64,000 bases of DNA from Dictyobacter vulcani (GCF_008974265.1 NZ_BKZW01000001.1:1798001-1862000), one strand, 5' to 3'. Shown: positions 27,588-36,870, numbered from the stretch's first letter. Numbers and translations are program-made. Notes: generated from the letters alone by a model not told the origin.

Positions 27588-28850
27588 ATGAATACCGACA
27601 CCGTCTTGTCAGGTAACCTGAAAGATTTTGGTCTCGTGGAAATCCTACAAATTGTAGAGCTTGGGGGCATGACGGGAGCAATTCATCTCAAACAAAGTAC
27701 CGGGCGCATGGGTATCCTTTACTTCAATGAAGGGAAACTGGCGAACGCGTCTGAACTTGATCCAGGTGCCCTGGCTCTGGGTGATGTCTTACAACAACTG
27801 GGTATGACTACCTATCATCACATTGAAGAAGCTTACGCCCAACAACTACAGGATCCTCTGGGCAAGCGTATTGGCGAACGCCTGGTGATGATGAATGTGA
27901 TCACAGAGCAACAATTGCGCGAAGCTTTACGCATGAAAACACTGTGGACGGCCCGCGAGCTTTCGATGTGGGCAGATGGGCATTATGAGTTTATTGCCAG
28001 CGCGAGTGTGCAGAAACTCCTACCTTATGGCGAAACTTCACTGGATATTGAAGTGGTACGTGCCACGATGGAAATGGTGCGCTATAGCGATGAATGGCAA
28101 GAGTTGACGAATGTCCTCCCACAGGGTATGCGTACCATGTTACAACTTGCACCTTCAATCCCCTACGCGATGCGCTTCGATATTCGTAGCCTGGAACTAT
28201 TTACCCACGTAAACCTCTATCGCCGCGTCCGCCGTATCGCCAGTGCACTGCGCCGACCAGAACTGGATGTGGCCCGCGAACTGGGACAACTGGCTCAGCA
28301 GCGCTTCCTGGTCGCGGTCTATCAAGAGGCTCAACAACAAAATGGTAGCAAGGTACGCCTGCCAGATCCGGCAGAAAAATTGCGCCTGGAAAATTTTGAG
28401 CTCCTCAATCTGATCAGTCGTATGGAACAAGAATGGGAAACCAAACATTCTCCGACTGACCAGTTATCTACAATGGTAATGTTTATTAACTGGACCATGG
28501 ATGCGCTGGCCGAAACGTGCCGGGTTAATGGCGTGGATCTGGATCCCCAAACCTTGCATAGCTTGATGGTGAATGAGAATCTCTGGCATATGGGTAGCTA
28601 TGAGTTCCACGTGGATCATAATCATATCGACGTTGAAAATTTCACAGCCCTCTGCTATGAAATCCTCAACGGCGATATCAAGAAAGCGGCTGGCTTCTAC
28701 GATGAAGCCTCGATGGTGCTACAACGCTTACTCAGTTGCATCTTTGAAATGATCAATAGTCGCGTCGCCAATCCACGTGAGCGCATCGAGAACCAGGATG
28801 TCTGGGAGGCAATGTTTGAACAATTTGCCCTCCAGCGTGGCGAAGCCTGA
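27588..28850 (+). CDS. DUF4388 domain protein
   Basis: 420 residues. Residues 5-100 match DUF4388 (VLSGNLKDFGLVEILQIVELGGMTGAIHLKQ; GILYFNEGKLANASE). A middle part (about 90-180) resembles the helical region that follows in such proteins (GKRIGERLVMMNVITEQQLREAL). The last 240 residues are helical, charged and unrecognised. DUF4388 proteins occur with chemosensory and gliding systems. The start has a G-rich site (GGGGGAG) almost adjoining the ATG. Second DUF4388-type gene of the window, about 10 kb from the first. Confidence 0.75.
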   Translation: MNTDTVLSGNLKDFGLVEILQIVELGGMTGAIHLKQSTGRMGILYFNEGKLANASELDPGALALGDVLQQLGMTTYHHIEEAYAQQLQDPLGKRIGERLVMMNVITEQQLREALRMKTLWTARELSMWADGHYEFIASASVQKLLPYGETSLDIEVVRATMEMVRYSDEWQELTNVLPQGMRTMLQLAPSIPYAMRFDIRSLELFTHVNLYRRVRRIASALRRPELDVARELGQLAQQRFLVAVYQEAQQQNGSKVRLPDPAEKLRLENFELLNLISRMEQEWETKHSPTDQLSTMVMFINWTMDALAETCRVNGVDLDPQTLHSLMVNENLWHMGSYEFHVDHNHIDVENFTALCYEILNGDIKKAAGFYDEASMVLQRLLSCIFEMINSRVANPRERIENQDVWEAMFEQFALQRGEA

Positions 28851-28884
28851 TCCTGCAAGCAATAAACACGTCACATACTTTTCA

Positions 28885-28943
28885 ATGATATTATTGCAAC
28901 AATAAATACATCATGTATGTGTTTATTGTTGCAATAATATCAT
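28885..28943. terminator. long hairpin between convergent genes (family-like, copy G)
   Basis: ATGATATTATTGCAACAATAAA... pairs with ...TTTATTGTTGCAATAATATCAT, one wobble, followed by CTTTTTG. It separates the convergent DUF4388 and esterase genes. The next 65 bases (tgcgtttaatgca ... atcaaacgctgg) echo the 3' module of the dispersed elements and run to the end of the esterase gene. Confidence 0.8.
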
Positions 28944-29012
28944 CTTTTTGTGCGTTTAATGCACAAAAAACCAGGTAGCGAAGTCCTGGAAAGAATAGGC
29001 ATCAAACGCTGG

Positions 29013-30803
29013 CTAAAAAGCGTTATCCGTAGTGGGCACCTCATCGGAAACAACTTCTAGCTGTACATCGTCCAGCCAGACCTGTCCTCGACCACCAAGG
29101 TGGAGACCAAAGACAATCTGGGTACTGCCCTCGGGCACATCGAGGACAATTTCATAACGCTTCCAGTCACTGGTGCCACCTATCGCGCGGTTGGCCATAC
29201 CATCAAACTTTAGAGCGCCGTCAGGACTCTCTATGCGCATCCACAGGCCCGCGTATTTTTGTACTTGCTGAGCCTTTACATAGGCGGAGAGGCGGATACG
29301 ATGCTGGAGATATGCGCTTGCTGCGATGATTTGATGCATGGTACTGAAAACAGTGGGATCGGGATCGGATGATTTGAGATAAGCGCAGGCCTCGCCACTA
29401 TGGGCAAAGACGGTCTCAATTCCACATTCATGGGTGATGGGGGCGTTATAAAGCCAGTAAGCCAATCCGGACTCAAACATGAGGTTGCGCGGTTGCAGCG
29501 AAATGAGCCGAGAAGCCGTTCTGGTATCTTCATCCACTTCATTATCACTGTGTAAGAGGCGGGATGGTGTGGATTCGTTGAGATAAAAGATCAGGTCAAA
29601 CTCATAGGCCAGTTCTATTGGTGACCAGTGCAGTTTATCTTGCTCGGCCGCATACATAGCCCCGATAGTACGGTGGAGATGGGGCTGCAAGAGCCAGGCA
29701 CTACGCTGTTCTTCATCTGGAAATCCTTGCATGTCAATCATCATATGCCCTAAACCGGTAGCATGAAAGGCATATTCATAACTATCCTGCGGTGGCAACA
29801 CCACCAGATGAGGTACAGGCTGCTGTGGTTTCTCACGATCCAATGCATTGCATGCTCCCTGATAAAACAGCATACCCACCGCCAGAAACTCCTCCTGATA
29901 GCGCTCGCTCAGATAGGTACCCATAAAGCGCCGTTCTACATTGCCCATAGGCGCGGCCGCATGTCCATTATGGGTCCAGATGAACATTTTGGCCTCAGGT
30001 CCGGCTTGCTCCAGCAACCAACTGACGTTTTCCGCCATAAATTCATCACGTTGCTCATAGTTATAAGTGGCAAACATCTCCTCGGCCTGAAGGACAATAC
30101 GTGCACTCTGTAAAGCAGCTGCAAACTCGGCCGCCGACGATTGGCGCTCATAGATCGGGCGCCGCTGATGCAACAGATCAAAGACACGTTGAAGTTGTAA
30201 CCAGCAGGTCTGCTTCACGGATAGTGGTTCATCACTGTAGCGGCCTAGATGATCCGCGTACGTCCAGAATGTCTCATACAGTTGTCCGATTTCTTCAACA
30301 GCATCAGGATCAACCTTAGCCACATAGTCCAGCACATTCTGCATGGCCAGGTCACAGGACTGCATATCAATGCCACAAAATTGCAGTTCAGGTCGAGAAC
30401 CACGGCCCTGATTATAGGCCCGCATCCACAGAATAATATCCAGCATCTCCTGAGTCTTCCAGGTCCAGGAGCGCAATCCATTTACGAGACTGACCGGATC
30501 ACCTTGTCCCGTACGTATAAATGTATTGATTCGCTCTGCCTCATCCCAGCCATCTTCCAGCGCAAAATGCGTAAAGCCAGCCTCTGTGACCAGTATTTCC
30601 AGGAGACGATGCGTTAATGTAAAAAACTCATGAGTTCCACGAGTTGCTTCCCCACAAGACACAATACGAGCACTGCCTACAATATCCACAAAAGGTAGAA
30701 GGTCGCGATTATTTCCCCCTGGCAACGTACTTCCAAATGCAATCGCGTAATCCTTCAACCACTCAATCACTTCTTCCAACCGGGTCACGTGCTGTTCTTG
30801 CAT
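29013..30803 (-). CDS. erythromycin-esterase-like protein with C-terminal beta domain
   Basis: 596 residues. Residues about 20-420 match the Ere/succinoglycan-biosynthesis family, with CGEATRGTHEFF (Glu and His), FALEDGW (Glu) and FIWTHNGHAA (His). Family enzymes open macrolide lactones, but most environmental members have other, unknown substrates. The last 150 residues (ASAYLQHRIRLSAYVKAQ to GRGQVWLDDVQLEVV) look like a carbohydrate-binding jelly-roll, an unusual addition. No signal peptide is visible. ATG 30803 has GGGAGGGG just upstream; earlier in-frame starts lack a site. Confidence 0.85.
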   Translation of the reverse strand: MQEQHVTRLEEVIEWLKDYAIAFGSTLPGGNNRDLLPFVDIVGSARIVSCGEATRGTHEFFTLTHRLLEILVTEAGFTHFALEDGWDEAERINTFIRTGQGDPVSLVNGLRSWTWKTQEMLDIILWMRAYNQGRGSRPELQFCGIDMQSCDLAMQNVLDYVAKVDPDAVEEIGQLYETFWTYADHLGRYSDEPLSVKQTCWLQLQRVFDLLHQRRPIYERQSSAAEFAAALQSARIVLQAEEMFATYNYEQRDEFMAENVSWLLEQAGPEAKMFIWTHNGHAAAPMGNVERRFMGTYLSERYQEEFLAVGMLFYQGACNALDREKPQQPVPHLVVLPPQDSYEYAFHATGLGHMMIDMQGFPDEEQRSAWLLQPHLHRTIGAMYAAEQDKLHWSPIELAYEFDLIFYLNESTPSRLLHSDNEVDEDTRTASRLISLQPRNLMFESGLAYWLYNAPITHECGIETVFAHSGEACAYLKSSDPDPTVFSTMHQIIAASAYLQHRIRLSAYVKAQQVQKYAGLWMRIESPDGALKFDGMANRAIGGTSDWKRYEIVLDVPEGSTQIVFGLHLGGRGQVWLDDVQLEVVSDEVPTTDNAF

Positions 30804-30944
30804 ATACCCCTCCCTTATCCGACACATCAACAAGTTCCACTATTATATACGAGCAACCTTAGTATTTGTTCTCATTTCACCCGTAAGTACATTTTTACTT
30901 TAAAGTACACAAGCAATAAAGATGACGTTTTTCAGCAATAAAAG

Positions 30945-30971
30945 AGGACACCTGATAATTTCAGGTGTCCT
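30945..30971. terminator. intrinsic terminator after the aldehyde dehydrogenase gene
   Basis: AGGACACCTGA/TCAGGTGTCCT, 11 bp, 5-base loop, 24 bases beyond the minus-strand stop; the minus strand continues into CTTTTATTG. Confidence 0.75.
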
Positions 30972-30994
30972 GAGAAGTAAGGCTAGAAGCAGGG

Positions 30995-32482
30995 TTAGTG
31001 CTTGCGTGGTGGGTATGAGACAAAGACACTCTTCAGTTCAGAGAACTCGTTGACGGCCTCGGTTCCCAGTTCGCGGTGGCCATTACCACTATTTTTCATG
31101 CCACCAAATGGCAGGTGAATCTCGGAACCAGTAGTACCAGCGTTGATATAGACGAGTCCAGATTCGATATCGCGCATAGCTCGAAATGCCAGACGTGCAT
31201 CCTCGGTAAAGATGCCAGTGGAGAGGCCATACTCGGTGTCATTAGCTACGGTAATCGCTTCCTCGTAGGAATCCACGGGCAGCAGCGAGAGGAAGGGTCC
31301 AAATACTTCTTCACGTGCAATGCGCATACCAGGCTGTACATCACCAAAGATCGTAGGTTGATAGAAAGCACCTTCCGCGTACGCATCTTCACGCAGAGGA
31401 GCGCCACCCAGCAATAAGCGTGCCCCTTCCTGTTTACCGATCTGGGTATAGGCATCTACAGCCTTAACGCGACCGGTATTCACCAGGGGACCAACCTCTG
31501 TTTGAGCCTCTAAGCCATCGCCGATACGCAACTTCTCAGCAGATGCCACAATACGATCCACAAAAGCCTGATAGACCGCACGATGGAGGATAACACGACT
31601 CGTGGCCGTACAACGCTGTCCCGTGGTTCCAAAGGCCCCCAGAGTGATATTGTTAGCGGCCAGATCCAGGTCAGCATCGTCCATGATAATCACGGCGTTT
31701 TTGCCACCCAGTTCAAGAGCGCAACGGCGCAAATCTCGCCCGCACAATTCGGCCACACGGCGTCCAACCTCATTTGATCCGGTGAGAGAGATCATATTGA
31801 TCTGTTTGTGGCTGGCCAGTGCATCACCAAGCGTCCCACCAGGTCCCGTGATGACATTAAATACACCATCTGGCAGGCCAGCCTGCTGCAAGATTTCGGC
31901 CATTTTTAGTGTCAGTAGAGGGGTATCACTGGCTGGTTTGAGGATGACAGCATTACCGGCCAGCAAAGCGGGAAATGTCTTCCAGGCAGGAATAGCCAGC
32001 GGGAAATTCCAGGGAGTAATTATGCCGACAATACCCATTGGCTGGCGAATAGTCAGGCAGAATTTATCGGGTAAGCCCGAGGGAATCGTCTCGCCTTCTG
32101 CGCGCCGTCCCTCGCCAGCCACAAACTTGGCTACGTCAATAGCTACCTGGACATCTCCACGTGTCTCTTTTAAGATCTTACCCATCTCACGCGTCATCAG
32201 AACGGCCAGTTCTTCCTGCTTCTGTTCCAGAATCTGAGCAGTACGCCACAGCACCTCACCACGCACAGGTGCTGGTGTGGCAGCCCATGCGCGCTGCGCC
32301 TTTACCGCTGCCGCGACAGCATCTTCGAGATCCTGCGCATCAGACATTTGATACTGCCCGATAACTTCCCGCGTATGGGCTGGATTGGTACTTGTAAATA
32401 ATTTGCCACTATGAGCATTACGCCATTGACCACCAATAAAATTTTGGTAGACGGAAACGTCAGTTGAGGATGTTTGTGTCAT
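30995..32482 (-). CDS. NAD(P)-dependent aldehyde dehydrogenase
   Basis: 495 residues, full-length ALDH fold. GIITPWNFPLAIPAWKTFPAL (cofactor), LTGSNEVGRRVAE, ELGGKNAVIIMDDADLD with the general-base Glu, and FGTTGQRCTATSRV with the catalytic Cys near 290. The C-terminal LPFGGMKNSGNGHRELGTEAVNEFSELKSVF resembles alpha-ketoglutaric semialdehyde or alpha-aminoadipic semialdehyde dehydrogenases, but the substrate is not decided by sequence. AGGAG lies 6 bases before ATG 32482. It stands alone between terminators. Confidence 0.92.
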   Translation of the reverse strand: MTQTSSTDVSVYQNFIGGQWRNAHSGKLFTSTNPAHTREVIGQYQMSDAQDLEDAVAAAVKAQRAWAATPAPVRGEVLWRTAQILEQKQEELAVLMTREMGKILKETRGDVQVAIDVAKFVAGEGRRAEGETIPSGLPDKFCLTIRQPMGIVGIITPWNFPLAIPAWKTFPALLAGNAVILKPASDTPLLTLKMAEILQQAGLPDGVFNVITGPGGTLGDALASHKQINMISLTGSNEVGRRVAELCGRDLRRCALELGGKNAVIIMDDADLDLAANNITLGAFGTTGQRCTATSRVILHRAVYQAFVDRIVASAEKLRIGDGLEAQTEVGPLVNTGRVKAVDAYTQIGKQEGARLLLGGAPLREDAYAEGAFYQPTIFGDVQPGMRIAREEVFGPFLSLLPVDSYEEAITVANDTEYGLSTGIFTEDARLAFRAMRDIESGLVYINAGTTGSEIHLPFGGMKNSGNGHRELGTEAVNEFSELKSVFVSYPPRKH

Positions 32483-32647
32483 ATATATCTCCTGCCAGTT
32501 ATCCAGATATATCATCAGTGATATTCATTTTGTCAGGTAAGAGACTGACGCGATGAATTTCCAGAGTCATTATAGCAGAGCGAAGAGGCTGACGACACTG
32601 AGCACTCAAAACATTCCAGAACAGGAATATTTTGTAATACTCCTTGC

Positions 32648-32703
32648 ACAATAAAAAAGGTCTGCATCTGTTTCCGGAAACAGATGCAGACCTTTTTTAT
32701 TGT
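32648..32703. terminator. 56-bp perfect palindrome, bidirectional terminator
   Basis: 28 + 28 bases, no loop; the arms carry A6/T6 runs at their ends (ataaaaaagg...ccttttttat). It follows the minus-strand gene ending at 32706 by two bases. Confidence 0.85.
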
Positions 32704-32705
32704 CT

Positions 32706-33020
32706 TTAGACGTTTTCAATCGTTGGATTGCTGCCGCCTTCAGTCGAAGCAGGTGGCGTAGTCGGAGTTGCCTCAGCCGCGGCTGGAGGAGTCTCCTCAG
32801 CATAATCGCTTTCCTGTGCTGGTCGCTTAAACACATAATATGCGGAGTTGGATGTCAGGGGCTGATTACTTGCTAACTCCCAACCTTCACGACCGATGCT
32901 ATCAAAATAGCGGCGCACAAATGCGCTACGTCGCTCGTTGCCTATCAGCGTCTCGGTCCCTTCACATGAGATACGCCCACGGTAATCGACATATACAACC
33001 TTATATGCCCACTGTACCAT
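32706..33020 (-). CDS. DUF4177-like small protein
   Basis: 104 residues. The first 65 residues have the DUF4177 pattern (WAYKVVYVDYRG, FDSIGREGWELASNQPLTSNSAYYVFKRP). The last 40 are Pro/Ala/Thr/Glu-rich and probably disordered. Function unknown. ATG 33020 is chosen for AAGGAG 6 bases upstream and because the domain begins there; a longer reading from 33071 adds unrelated residues. Confidence 0.8.
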   Translation of the reverse strand: MVQWAYKVVYVDYRGRISCEGTETLIGNERRSAFVRRYFDSIGREGWELASNQPLTSNSAYYVFKRPAQESDYAEETPPAAAEATPTTPPASTEGGSNPTIENV

Positions 33021-33665
33021 CGTGCACTCCTTTCCAGGAAAAAAGGTTTTCCTCAACCTATAGACCCGCAATCACTTGCGAGTTTTATACTACCGACCAG
33101 ACCGCGCCTAACTGGCGATCCAGGCTGCAGATGAGTCACCCACAGTATGGTTCCATTGACACTATATCCGATAGTGCCCTCACTACGGCTTTCATCTTTT
33201 GTATTTCATCATCACGCCTCGCCCGCCGACAAATCATACAGTTTAAGCTCGTATGTGAACGATGATAAAACGCCGGGTTCCACAATCAACGCTTTATTTC
33301 TCTCTGGGTTCCACACTGGTGGTTCCTCTGCACAGTGGTAGTATAGCTGTCCTTGCAGCTAATAACACCGCTATTTCCACCAGTCTTTGAGGCCGGAGAA
33401 ATTACCTGCTCCCTACCTGTAGAAATAGACAGGTAAGCATCAGGAAAAATACGCACATAATTTAATAGTGACAAACCCCTATAGCAATGCGTCTATCATA
33501 AATAAGATGTACACAGATTGTGCTCAAAATCACTCTTGTTTATGGGCTGCAACAACAAGAACCTGACAACGTAAACACAATACAGGTTTTTTGTAGTGCA
33601 TAATCTAAACATAGAGAGCGTGTTGCTAGTATCAAGCACGACTATTATCTTTGAAGGGGAGCAAC
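33021..33665. other. long intergenic stretch between divergent genes
   Basis: About 640 bases. Short open frames here lack ribosome-binding sites and overlap in several frames. It should hold the promoters of the DUF4177-like and antitoxin-like genes. I see no repeat or structured element. Confidence 0.5.
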
Positions 33666-33983
33666 ATGACGGAGAAGCATTTATCGTTAACCGAGGTGCA
33701 AGAGCAACTTTTAGCCTTACCCCAGTTATTCGAGCAAACGCAGGACCCAATTATCGTCACCGAGGATGATGAACAGGTAATGGCCATTTTACCAATGGCT
33801 AACTATCTCCAAATGTGCGAAACTATTGCATCCCTCAGTCAGACATTAGAGATCATACATAACGAGAAATTTATGACCTCATTTCGTCTGGCTCAACGAG
33901 GGATGAAAACCGAAGCATTAATACCTCTTGAACAAATTAAACGCGAGTTCGGCTGGGAAGATGAAAAACGTGAGCCATCATGA
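33666..33983 (+). CDS. Phd/YefM-type antitoxin-like protein without a toxin
   Basis: 105 residues. LTEVQEQLLALPQLFEQTQDPIIVTEDDEQVMAILPMANYLQM has the layout of Phd/YefM antitoxins: an N-terminal DNA-binding fold with an 'I-V-T-x-x-x-x-x-V-A-I-L-P' strand-turn. Such proteins repress their own operon and neutralise a toxin encoded just downstream. Here the next gene (34001-34483) is on the opposite strand, so no toxin is adjacent. The C-terminal 45 residues may serve another role. AAGGGG lies 6 bases before the ATG. Confidence 0.7.
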   Translation: MTEKHLSLTEVQEQLLALPQLFEQTQDPIIVTEDDEQVMAILPMANYLQMCETIASLSQTLEIIHNEKFMTSFRLAQRGMKTEALIPLEQIKREFGWEDEKREPS

Positions 33984-34000
33984 TGGACTTTCTAAGCCCA

Positions 34001-34483
34001 TCACGACTGTTCAGCTTCTCGTCTCTGTGCATCTTCGATCAAATTTACGATTAATTGCAATTTTTTGATGCTATGTTCAACGTTACGCTTATTGCGCGTA
34101 TAACCATCAGGGGCTAGCTGCTGAAACCAGTAACGGATATCATCTTCAGTAACGTCATACCATTTGGCATCTGCCTGCAAACGCAGATAGACGCGCATCT
34201 GTGGATCTTGCTGCTTCCGTGCAGGTTTAGTAACCGCCTCTTCTCCTGCACTCTCCTGTTCATCTTGAGCCACTGCCTCTGCCACCTCAGTAGCCGGGTG
34301 CAACTCATTGTAGAGCGCCTCAACATCACCAGAACGGAAAAAGCTGTCCCGCCCTACGCCGCGATGCGTCTTAATGCGGCCTTCCTTCACCCACAGATCC
34401 AGCGTCACACGATCAATGCCCAGACGTCGAGCTGCTTCTCCCGCATCTAAAAATGCAAAACGGCCACCAGGTTTACCTACCAT
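34001..34483 (-). CDS. helix-turn-helix (MerR/excisionase-like) protein
   Basis: 160 residues. Residues 10-60 form a helix-turn-helix with wing of the excisionase/MerR type (FLDAGEAARRLGIDRVTLDLWVKEGRIKTHRGVGRDSFFRSGDVEAL). The rest is a charged linker and a helical end (YWFQQLAPDGYTRNKRNVEHSIKKLQL). It is probably a sequence-specific regulator. No phage or integrase genes surround it. GGAGAGAAGAG precedes the start. It is convergent with the antitoxin-like gene, 17 bases apart. Confidence 0.8.
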   Translation of the reverse strand: MVGKPGGRFAFLDAGEAARRLGIDRVTLDLWVKEGRIKTHRGVGRDSFFRSGDVEALYNELHPATEVAEAVAQDEQESAGEEAVTKPARKQQDPQMRVYLRLQADAKWYDVTEDDIRYWFQQLAPDGYTRNKRNVEHSIKKLQLIVNLIEDAQRREAEQS

Positions 34484-34528
34484 GATCTCTTCTCTCCTTT
34501 TTTAGCATATGCCTGCTTCTCATACTAT

Positions 34529-34683
34529 CTATAATCCCTTAACCCTATAATCCCTTAACCAGGATTTTCGTACACCCGGCACTCAAAACGGTTTAGTTTT
34601 CCAGGATTTTCGTACACCCGGCACTCAAAACGGTTTAGTTTTCCAGGATTTTCGTACACCCGGCACTCAAAACGGTTTAGTTT
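34529..34683 (+). repeat. tandem repeats: 16 bp twice, then 42 bp three times
   Basis: CTATAATCCCTTAACC is present twice back to back (34529-34544, 34545-34560). It runs into three exact head-to-tail copies of a 42-bp unit starting CCAGGATTTTCGTACACCCG (34559-34600, 34601-34642, 34643-34683, the last copy lacking its final base). The unit is the 5' module of the dispersed element that follows, amplified threefold. There are no spacers, so it is not CRISPR. Confidence 0.85.
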
Positions 34684-34806
34684 GTGGTGTGTTAAAAATG
34701 TGCTGAGCACATTTTTAACACATCACAAACTAAAAAAGCATGGGCGCTTTAGCGCCCCAGTGCGCCCACGAGAAACTACCTCAAGAGTGAAAAACAAACG
34801 CTAACA
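34643..34806. repeat. dispersed palindromic element, copy C
   Basis: Third 42-bp unit, then a long hairpin with 28-bp arms (34676-34703, 34707-34734, loop tga, one wobble), then the 3' module GCATGGGCGCTTTAGCGCCC through GAGAAACTACCTCAAGAG to CAAACGCTAAC. It lies between two divergently transcribed genes, so it is not simply a terminator. Confidence 0.75.
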
Positions 34807-35062
34807 TATATATAGTGAGCAACCTCACAACAACTCTTCAAGCATATGCTTTTGTTTGCATGCCTGTATTATAGCGCATAAAACTGCATCCTTGTTTACA
34901 CGTATAACACAAGAAATTAAGAATTAAATACCTTTATATAAGATAAAGCTTGTATATGTATTTGAAAAATGCTATGATTGATAAAAGACGCACATTATTT
35001 TAACTTTGTTATATCATTGCAAACAAATATACCAATTCCAAATGTAGAAAGGGAAGGTGAAT

Positions 35063-36256
35063 ATGTTTGAGAAACACTATTTGCCGTGGCTGTTTTCATT
35101 TCCGCACATGCCCCGTGCTCTCTGGCTAACTATTTGTGCTATGAGCACGCCCATCTGCATGATTACCTACATGCTGACATTCAACAGCATCCATTGTGGA
35201 AGCCTCCTGATACTGACCATGTTTCTCTGGACCTGGGCATTTTCACAAAAAGGGGTCTATATCTGTTTGCTGAGTTGCCTGGCAGTGTTGGGCATCTATA
35301 TCCTCTGCCACCTGAATATGCTCAGTTCTCCTCCTACACTCCTGATCTCAATTCTACTCAACCTGACAGTGATGCTGGCCATTGGGCAGGGCATGGTTTT
35401 TTTTAAAGCAAAGTGTGTCATCACTGATACTCCCCACGGCGAACAAGAACATCAGCGAAAGGCGGTGGGGGAGCAGCTCCGCCAATTTGAACAGATCAAA
35501 ACGCAATTTGTGATTAATATCAATCACGAGTTGCGGACGCCATTAACGGCCACATACAGTTATTTTGAATTGCTCAAAATGCTGTTTGAAAGTCATGGCT
35601 ATCTGGAATATAAAGCTCACGGTGTCTTTCTAAAGGATGCCCTGCGCTACTGTGAGGATTTGCGCGCAATTGTGAATAATATCTTGAACACCATGGACAT
35701 AGATAACAATCAATCAGCATTGATCAACGAGGAGTGTTCAATTGCACAGGTTGTACTTGAAACCTGTGACAATATAGCGGCGCTACAACAAGAACAATAT
35801 CGTGTGCATCTACAGCTCTCATCATACCTGCTGGTGCGCGCCAATAAACAATATCTGCGTCATATACTGCATCAGTTGCTGACTAATGCAGTGAGATATA
35901 CGCCATCTGGCACACCGATTGTGCTACGCGCGGAAGCAGATCCTGATGAGCCACAAACAATTTGTATCAGTATTCAGGATGCGGGACCAGGTATTCCACC
36001 GGATGAGCAGGTACATATCTTTGAGCAATTTGCGCGCCTACCACGCGACGTGGCAGGCACGGTCAGGGGTACAGGCCAGGGACTCTATATTTGCCAGAGG
36101 CTGGTAGAACGCATGCATGGTCGCATCTGGGTCGAGAGTTCTGGCATAGCAGGCGAGGGTAGCTGTTTCCGCTTCACGCTCCCACGTATTGTTCCGATGC
36201 ATGCCAATAACTTCACGACCCAGCCTACACAGGCTCACTCAGTCGGGCGACGATAA
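35063..36256 (+). CDS. membrane sensor histidine kinase
   Basis: 397 residues. Four to five hydrophobic segments fill residues 15-120, with almost no extracellular loop, so it senses within or near the membrane. The H-box is NINHELRTPLTATYSYFEL, the N-box HQLLTNAVRYTPSG, G1 QDAGPGIP and G2 GTGQGLYICQRLVERMHG, so the kinase should be active. No response regulator is adjacent (orphan). ATG 35063 follows GGGAAGGTGA. Its 3' end overlaps the convergent rsmD gene by 22 bases. Confidence 0.88.
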   Translation: MFEKHYLPWLFSFPHMPRALWLTICAMSTPICMITYMLTFNSIHCGSLLILTMFLWTWAFSQKGVYICLLSCLAVLGIYILCHLNMLSSPPTLLISILLNLTVMLAIGQGMVFFKAKCVITDTPHGEQEHQRKAVGEQLRQFEQIKTQFVININHELRTPLTATYSYFELLKMLFESHGYLEYKAHGVFLKDALRYCEDLRAIVNNILNTMDIDNNQSALINEECSIAQVVLETCDNIAALQQEQYRVHLQLSSYLLVRANKQYLRHILHQLLTNAVRYTPSGTPIVLRAEADPDEPQTICISIQDAGPGIPPDEQVHIFEQFARLPRDVAGTVRGTGQGLYICQRLVERMHGRIWVESSGIAGEGSCFRFTLPRIVPMHANNFTTQPTQAHSVGRR

Positions 36257-36870
36257 AACATTAAGAGTGTACTCCCGTAGCGCCGCTCATCGGTCAGCAC
36301 AAAGTTTTGACTGGCCACCGCAGCTACGCCAGGACGCTCTTTGGGATGTATCTGCACGATGATCAATGTATCATCGGTCCATAATGTTGAGCTTTCCAGT
36401 AAGCCCAGCGCACGGGCTGCCATCTCTTCATATTGAGGCGGAGCCACATAAATAATATCGTAGACCCGCTGTTGACCGGCGGGTGCAGCAGGAAAATAGG
36501 TACGCTTCTCATGTCCCTGCAAGGCTGAAGATTGTTGGGGCTGAGATTGATGCGCCAGTAAGAACTTAAAAGAATCTCCCTGGAGTGCCTCGGCCCGCTC
36601 GGTCAGGCCAGTAATCTGCAGATTCTCGCGGACAAGTTTTACAATTTTAGGGTTCATTTCAATGAAGGTTGCGCGCTGCGCACCACGGCTCAGTGCTTCG
36701 ATGCCAACGCCACCTGTCCCTGCAAAAAGATCCAGGAAACGAGCATCCGTCACTTCATCCGAAAGAATATCAAACAAGGCGGTCTTCACCCGATCCATAA
36801 TTGGTCGTGTGCCGATCGTCTTTGGGGATTTTAATTTTTTACCTTTTGCCTCACCGGTTACCACGCGCAT
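36235..36870 (-). CDS. rsmD: RsmD-family 16S rRNA m2G966 methyltransferase
   Basis: 211 residues. MRVVTGEAKGKKLKSPK and RPIMDRVKTALFDIL match the RsmD N-terminus; LDLFAGTGGVGIEALSRGA is the SAM-binding motif I. The catalytic N/DPPY motif reads APPQY (YDIIYVAPPQYEEM), so the acidic/amide residue is Ala. A low-complexity insert (about 105-130) precedes it. It modifies G966 of 16S rRNA in known members. Its ATG shares one base with the stop of the upstream gene (TAATG), so the two are coupled. Confidence 0.85.
   Translation of the reverse strand: MRVVTGEAKGKKLKSPKTIGTRPIMDRVKTALFDILSDEVTDARFLDLFAGTGGVGIEALSRGAQRATFIEMNPKIVKLVRENLQITGLTERAEALQGDSFKFLLAHQSQPQQSSALQGHEKRTYFPAAPAGQQRVYDIIYVAPPQYEEMAARALGLLESSTLWTDDTLIIVQIHPKERPGVAAVASQNFVLTDERRYGSTLLMFYRRPTE

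Noticed and set aside
31602..32237. 211-codon + strand frame
   Set aside because: Lies wholly antisense to the aldehyde dehydrogenase gene and has no start signal.
34559..34683. Possible CRISPR array from three identical repeats
   Set aside because: Units are head to tail with no spacers and no cas genes; they form the module of a dispersed element.
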